Positions 60,495 to 64,000 of a DNA stretch of 64,000 nt are shown in pieces. Made by a program: the position numbers and the translations under genes. This DNA is from Bacteroidia bacterium. GTDB lineage: Bacteria; Bacteroidota; Bacteroidia; CAIKAF01. The notes beneath the pieces were generated by a model. The model was not told the origin of the DNA. It did no database searches and saw only the letters and a list, made by a program, of their open reading frames with translations. The stretch covers positions 83,848 through 147,847 of the forward strand of contig JAUHWY010000006.1 in the NCBI GenBank assembly GCA_030427255.1, written 5' to 3'. The first letter of the stretch is position 1, and every line of letters starts with the position of its first letter.

Positions 60495-62925
60495 GCTTAT
60501 CGGCAGACCGGTAATTGCCAAAATACAAGCCCTGCCTTGCACCCAATTGCACAGGTAAAATCCTAACGCCACCATAAAATTCCCCGGGAGGAAGCCAGCC
60601 TTCTCGCAGCTCATAACTTAAAACGCCTTTGCTCATTACTGCCTCCCACACTTGCACTTTTTCGTCGTCCACAAAGTTGGTGGTAATCAAGTCCGGCAAA
60701 CCATCCCCACTAAGGTCTACAAAAGCCGCATCTAAGGTGGTGGCTACCGCCCCCGGCAAGGGAAGTGCAACAGGCTTTAGGCGACCCTTCCCCTGCTGCA
60801 GCAGTAAGCAATTGCGGGCGTCCTTTTCCGGATTCCAACCCACATGGCAAAAGAAGTAATCCTCATCGCCGTCCCCGTCCACATCGGCAGCCACCACCTT
60901 GCGGCATTCGTACTGTTCTCCCAGTCCCAAAAAATCAGGAGCTTCAACAAATGTTGAGCCATCAAACAAGTACACATTGCTCCCTCCGGTTTCTGCCGCT
61001 TCCAACACATCCAAATCTCCATCCTGATCTATATCGCTAAGCAGCAAATCTTGACTGTGGTCTGTATTCCTTGGCCAAATTCCGGAATCGTCTAAGACAA
61101 ATCCTTTTCCTTTTTGATTCAAGTACAATTCATTTTGACCACGTATGCCCAAAAGTATATCCGGCCAACCGTCGCCATTGGCATCTAAACTCAAAGCCGC
61201 ATTCGCCGCTCCTTGTTTGGCAGGAAACTCTGTGGCCAAGGCAAATCGTTTCTCTCCTTTGTTCCACAGCAAAATATGGTGCTTGGAATCTTCGCTGGCA
61301 AAAAACAAATCGGGCCGGCCATCTCCATTAAAATCCTTTACCAAAAGGGCCTCACTGTCTTCTCCGGCAGGCATTGGCGCTTCTGCCTCAGGTGCCGGCA
61401 ACACCGAATAGGCATCGGCAAACCAACCGGAGTCGTTCTGCCAAAAAACCAGATTGTTCCCAAACTCTGTGGCAAGAATTAAATCTTTTCGACCGTCTTC
61501 GTTCAAGTCCTCAAAGGCCACATCCATCGTGGAACCAACCGTTTGGAGGTAAGGAAAAGTCCCTCGTGCGTCTTGGTAGTAGGCATTCGTGTGTTGCTTC
61601 ACTTGAGCAATCCAATCCACCACCGCTTGGGGCAACGCTTCATTAAAATGCTCAATGGAATGCGTCCAGCCCAAGCCCCGTTGCATAAGCAATAGCTCTT
61701 CTTTCCTACTGGAAACTTTGGCCATAAGGTGGTTGGTGGCCTCCAAATGCACGTAGCTCCCCAAGCCCATTTGCTTTTGATTGAGGGTTTGGGCAATTAG
61801 TTCTGCATCTAAGCCATGAATGGCATGTGCATCGCTTGCGCCGTGCATGGCCAAGGTGGGCTTATCTAAGCTATTCCAAACCTTAAGCCATGGAATTTCT
61901 TGCACCCCCCGCCAAAAAAACATAGGCCTGCTAAACATGGTAGATGTTTCGGCATCGTAGCCATACCAATTCCGCAGGAGATTCTTTTGAACTTCTGAAA
62001 GCCCTTTTTCTGATTGCGAAGAAGCAAATAGTTGTGCTAAGGCCGGCCGCAAATCTTCTGCATCGCGCACCAAATCGCCTACCGGCTGCGAGGCCGTATT
62101 GGAGTACCATGCCATATCCTCTAAATAATCCACCCAAGGCCTTACCAATGTTCCAAAAACGGAAAGACCGGCAACCTCATGCTTCTGACCCAACAAGGGG
62201 ACCACCAAGCCTCCCAGCGAATGACCAAACAAATACACCTGGTCGGGCGATATTTCTTTCTGCTGTTTTAGAAACTCCAAAGCCGCTCCGAAATATTCGA
62301 CCTCCTCCATAAAAGTGTTCTCTTCGCAGGGACGGCATTGATAGCAAGGTTGAACTCCGGGTTTCTCGGCCATAAACACGGCCAAGCCTCGCTCTGTAAG
62401 GTAATCGGCGAAGCGTTGCATGGGACTTTTGGGATGAATGGCCACCGTTTGGCAGGTATAGCCCTGAACAAAAAACACAACCGGCACAGGGCCCTTCGTA
62501 TCGGGCAGATGCAAATAGCCACGCATATAGGCTTCCCCAAAGGGGACTTCCAAAAGCTTTAGATTGGGTTTGGATTGAGCCATAGGATCTGCAAGCAGGG
62601 TTCCTTTAAAGCTCATTTGTCTTCCTCCGCGTTGCACCAATAGTTCTATGGGAGCACCCGCAGCTAAGGGTTTTACATGCTGCTGCACATCGGCACCGGA
62701 CTGAATAGTATGCCCGTTTACAGAAATAAGCACATCGTTGGGTTCCAAGCCCAACTGTTCTGCCGTGCCTCCGGATACCAAACGCTCAATCTGAAAAGCT
62801 GCCTGAGGTTCCGAAGGCTCTTCATTGGGTTTAAGATATACGCCCAAGCTTCCTTTTTGAGGAATATGTTGTGCAGATAAAACACCTAGCATAGCTAGAA
62901 ATACACCTAAAAGCACTTTTCCCAT
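60466..62925 (-). CDS. Secreted PDZ - alpha/beta hydrolase - VCBS-repeat fusion protein
   Basis: Start at ATG 62925 (GTG 62928 is the alternative). A signal peptide (VLLGVFLAMLGVLSAQ) is followed by a PDZ domain (about 25-110; VSGGTAEQLGLEPNDVLISVNGH), an alpha/beta hydrolase (about 125-460) with the nucleophile elbow FGHSLGG, a possible acid in AMHGASDAH and a His in ATNHLM, then about six DxDxDGxxD-type repeats (DLNEDGRKDL, DFNGDGRPDL, DANGDGWPDI, DIDQDGDLDV, DVDGDGDEDY, DLSGDGLPDL) of the FG-GAP/VCBS kind that bind calcium. There is no T9SS sorting domain. Substrate unknown. Confidence 0.85.
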   Translation of the reverse strand: MGKVLLGVFLAMLGVLSAQHIPQKGSLGVYLKPNEEPSEPQAAFQIERLVSGGTAEQLGLEPNDVLISVNGHTIQSGADVQQHVKPLAAGAPIELLVQRGGRQMSFKGTLLADPMAQSKPNLKLLEVPFGEAYMRGYLHLPDTKGPVPVVFFVQGYTCQTVAIHPKSPMQRFADYLTERGLAVFMAEKPGVQPCYQCRPCEENTFMEEVEYFGAALEFLKQQKEISPDQVYLFGHSLGGLVVPLLGQKHEVAGLSVFGTLVRPWVDYLEDMAWYSNTASQPVGDLVRDAEDLRPALAQLFASSQSEKGLSEVQKNLLRNWYGYDAETSTMFSRPMFFWRGVQEIPWLKVWNSLDKPTLAMHGASDAHAIHGLDAELIAQTLNQKQMGLGSYVHLEATNHLMAKVSSRKEELLLMQRGLGWTHSIEHFNEALPQAVVDWIAQVKQHTNAYYQDARGTFPYLQTVGSTMDVAFEDLNEDGRKDLILATEFGNNLVFWQNDSGWFADAYSVLPAPEAEAPMPAGEDSEALLVKDFNGDGRPDLFFASEDSKHHILLWNKGEKRFALATEFPAKQGAANAALSLDANGDGWPDILLGIRGQNELYLNQKGKGFVLDDSGIWPRNTDHSQDLLLSDIDQDGDLDVLEAAETGGSNVYLFDGSTFVEAPDFLGLGEQYECRKVVAADVDGDGDEDYFFCHVGWNPEKDARNCLLLQQGKGRLKPVALPLPGAVATTLDAAFVDLSGDGLPDLITTNFVDDEKVQVWEAVMSKGVLSYELREGWLPPGEFYGGVRILPVQLGARQGLYFGNYRSADKLMLAPAARP

Positions 62926-63014
62926 CACGCTTAAACTTTGACTGCAAGTTAGGCTTCAAAGGTGAGCTAGGTTGGTAGCATCTTGCGGAATGGGGAATGA
63001 TAAATGATGAATGG

Positions 63015-63345
63015 TGAATGATGAATGATGCAGTAAAGACGGGATGCCTCCCGTCTCTCAACGATGAATGATGCAGTAAAGACGGGATGCCTCCAGTCTC
63101 TCAACGATGAATGATGCAGTAAAGACGGGATGCCTCCCGTCTCTCAACGATGAATGATGCAGTAAAGACGGGATGCCTCCCGTCTCTCAACGATGAATGA
63201 TGCAGTAAAGACGAGATGCCCCGTCTCTCAACGATGAATGATGCAGTAAAGACGGGATGCCTCCCGTCTCTCATGACAAAGTAAAGACGGGATGCCCCGC
63301 TCTCAATGATGAATGATGCAGTAAAGACGGGATGCCTTCCAGTGA
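63015..63345. repeat. 43-bp tandem repeat with GACGGGA/TCCCGTC hairpins, about 8 units
   Basis: Units with consensus CGATGAATGATGCAGTAAAGACGGGATGCCTCCCGTCTCTCAA begin at 63031, 63074, 63117, 63160 and 63203 (exactly 43 apart), then 63244, about 63280 and 63319 with small deletions. Each holds the short inverted repeat GACGGGA-TGCC-TCCCGTC. It is not a CRISPR: there are no unique spacers. The ORF on the minus strand (63101-63349) is a translation of the repeat. Confidence 0.95.
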
Positions 63346-63376
63346 CCAAAAATGAATGATGGGTTAAGAAAGGAGT

Positions 63377-63549
63377 GCCCCCCGGCCAAGCGGACGCCCG
63401 CCTAAAGGCGAGGGCTTAGGCGGCCTGCTGCCGGGCTGTGGAGCTTTGCGGAACGCGCCCGGCAGCTTAGGGCGCCTAGCTCAAGACTTTAGGAGGCTGG
63501 AGCTAGGGCCGGATAGATTTAGAAAACCCCAATTGGAACCGGGGCCCAA
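63377..63549. repeat. GC-rich intergenic repeat, copy H
   Basis: Reverse-oriented: begins GCCCCCCGGCC, contains CTGTGGAGCTTTGCGGAACGCG and ends TTGGAACCGGGGCCCAAAA, the reverse complement of the copy C/F starts. Its stem sequence matches copy G almost base for base. Confidence 0.8.
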
Positions 63550-63560
63550 AACCCAAACAA

Positions 63561-64000
63561 TCAATAACTAAGCTGAATGTTGGAGCGGGCAACCCCCATT
63601 TGGCTGTCGTTGCCGCAGTTGAAGAAGCCGCCGTTGTCGTGGCCCCAATCGCAAAACCATAGTTCGCCGTTGTTGTCGACATGGCTAAAGAAATCGATTC
63701 CGTGTTGTGTATCTGACCCTAAATTCCAGGTTACGCTCCAGGTATTGGCCACCGGATTGGGGTTGGCCAGGGTTCCACTGAGGCGAAACTGGCCGCTTTG
63801 GTGGTAATGCATAATTCGACCGTTTACGGTGTAAAGCACATTACCAAAGGCATCTTCTTCGGTGGGGTGCCAGTTGGAAGGATTGAATTGCGCCGCCGGC
63901 AAATTGGTGACGGTATTGTTTTGCCAGTCGAACTGCAGTATGCGGGCTCCTTGACCTTGGCGACCCACCAGAGCCATATCTACTCCGTCGGTAATGATGT
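63561..64000 (-). CDS. C-terminal part of a beta-propeller-like protein, 5' end outside the window
   Basis: The frame stays open to the right edge (IITDGVDMALVGRQG...), so the ATG at 63977 need not be the start. The visible part is rich in Trp, Gly and Asn with repeated short motifs (LQFDWQNNTVTNLP, LYTVNGRIMHYHQSG, GELWFCDWGHDNGG), as in surface beta-propeller or sugar-binding-like proteins. No sorting domain is seen at its C-terminus (NIQLSY). Function unknown. Confidence 0.6.
   Translation of the reverse strand, partial: IITDGVDMALVGRQGQGARILQFDWQNNTVTNLPAAQFNPSNWHPTEEDAFGNVLYTVNGRIMHYHQSGQFRLSGTLANPNPVANTWSVTWNLGSDTQHGIDFFSHVDNNGELWFCDWGHDNGGFFNCGNDSQMGVARSNIQLSY

Noticed and set aside
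63015-63345. Possible CRISPR array
   Set aside because: The whole 43-bp unit is repeated, with no unique spacers and no cas genes.

Overview
The window comes from a bacterium of the phylum Bacteroidota, most like the Flavobacteriales or a Cryomorphaceae/Schleiferiaceae-type lineage; the family is an inference. The evidence is type IX secretion components (PorU, a PorV/PorQ protein) with C-terminal sorting domains on cargo, a full alternative complex III operon (actABCDEF) joined to cytochrome oxidase genes, a DUF5686/CarboxypepD_reg outer-membrane protein, a GYDIA-type GHMP kinase beside HMG-CoA reductase, the gcvH-vanZ-tonB order, and -7 promoter boxes of the Bacteroidota form TAnnTTTG. No transposase, integrase, CRISPR array, rRNA or tRNA was recognised. 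Both window edges cut a gene.

Layout. 1-6.1 kb: a degenerate secreted metallopeptidase-like protein, a basic lipoprotein, an AhpD-like protein, a DUF5686 outer-membrane protein and lptB. 6.1-6.9 kb: a GC-rich repeat carrying a nested mini-element, then a candidate small RNA. 6.9-12.4 kb: lysA, a glycine-rich secreted protein, a YCF48/BNR-type T9SS cargo, a half-size TauE protein and an M20 amidohydrolase. 12.5-16.8 kb: frr, a small membrane protein, mazG, a thioredoxin pair, metF and a lipoprotein. 16.7-21.8 kb: ACMSD, then an isoprenoid block (fni, mvaA, GYDIA kinase) and a DUF695-like protein. 21.8-30.8 kb: a subtilisin-like T9SS cargo, rluD, another T9SS cargo, a PASTA protein, a membrane protein and ddl. 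31-42.6 kb: the respiratory operon actABCDEF-coxBA on the minus strand. 43-48.4 kb: an S46 dipeptidyl peptidase, a Pif1/RecD-like helicase and an SUMF1-fold protein. 48.6-56.4 kb: PorV/PorQ, PorU and Lnt. 56.4-59.2 kb: pssA, purS, tonB, vanZ and gcvH. 59.6-64 kb: an AraC regulator, a PDZ-hydrolase-VCBS fusion, a 43-bp tandem repeat and the end of another gene.

How the genes fit together. The ACIII-cox operon encodes a quinol-to-oxygen electron chain. LptB, Lnt, PssA, Ddl, the lipoproteins, DUF5686, TonB and the T9SS genes build and serve the envelope and secretion. Several cargo proteins end in the sorting domain used by that secretion system. The mevalonate-pathway genes supply isoprenoids.

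The least explained material is non-coding: about eight copies of a dispersed GC-rich intergenic repeat, a second short palindrome (GACGGGA...TCCCGTC) found singly and as a tandem array, a 124-bp element with 16-bp perfect inverted ends, a candidate small RNA of about 105 nt, and a strong habit of placing TAnnTTTG-type boxes 3-6 bases before the start codon, which suggests leaderless mRNAs.
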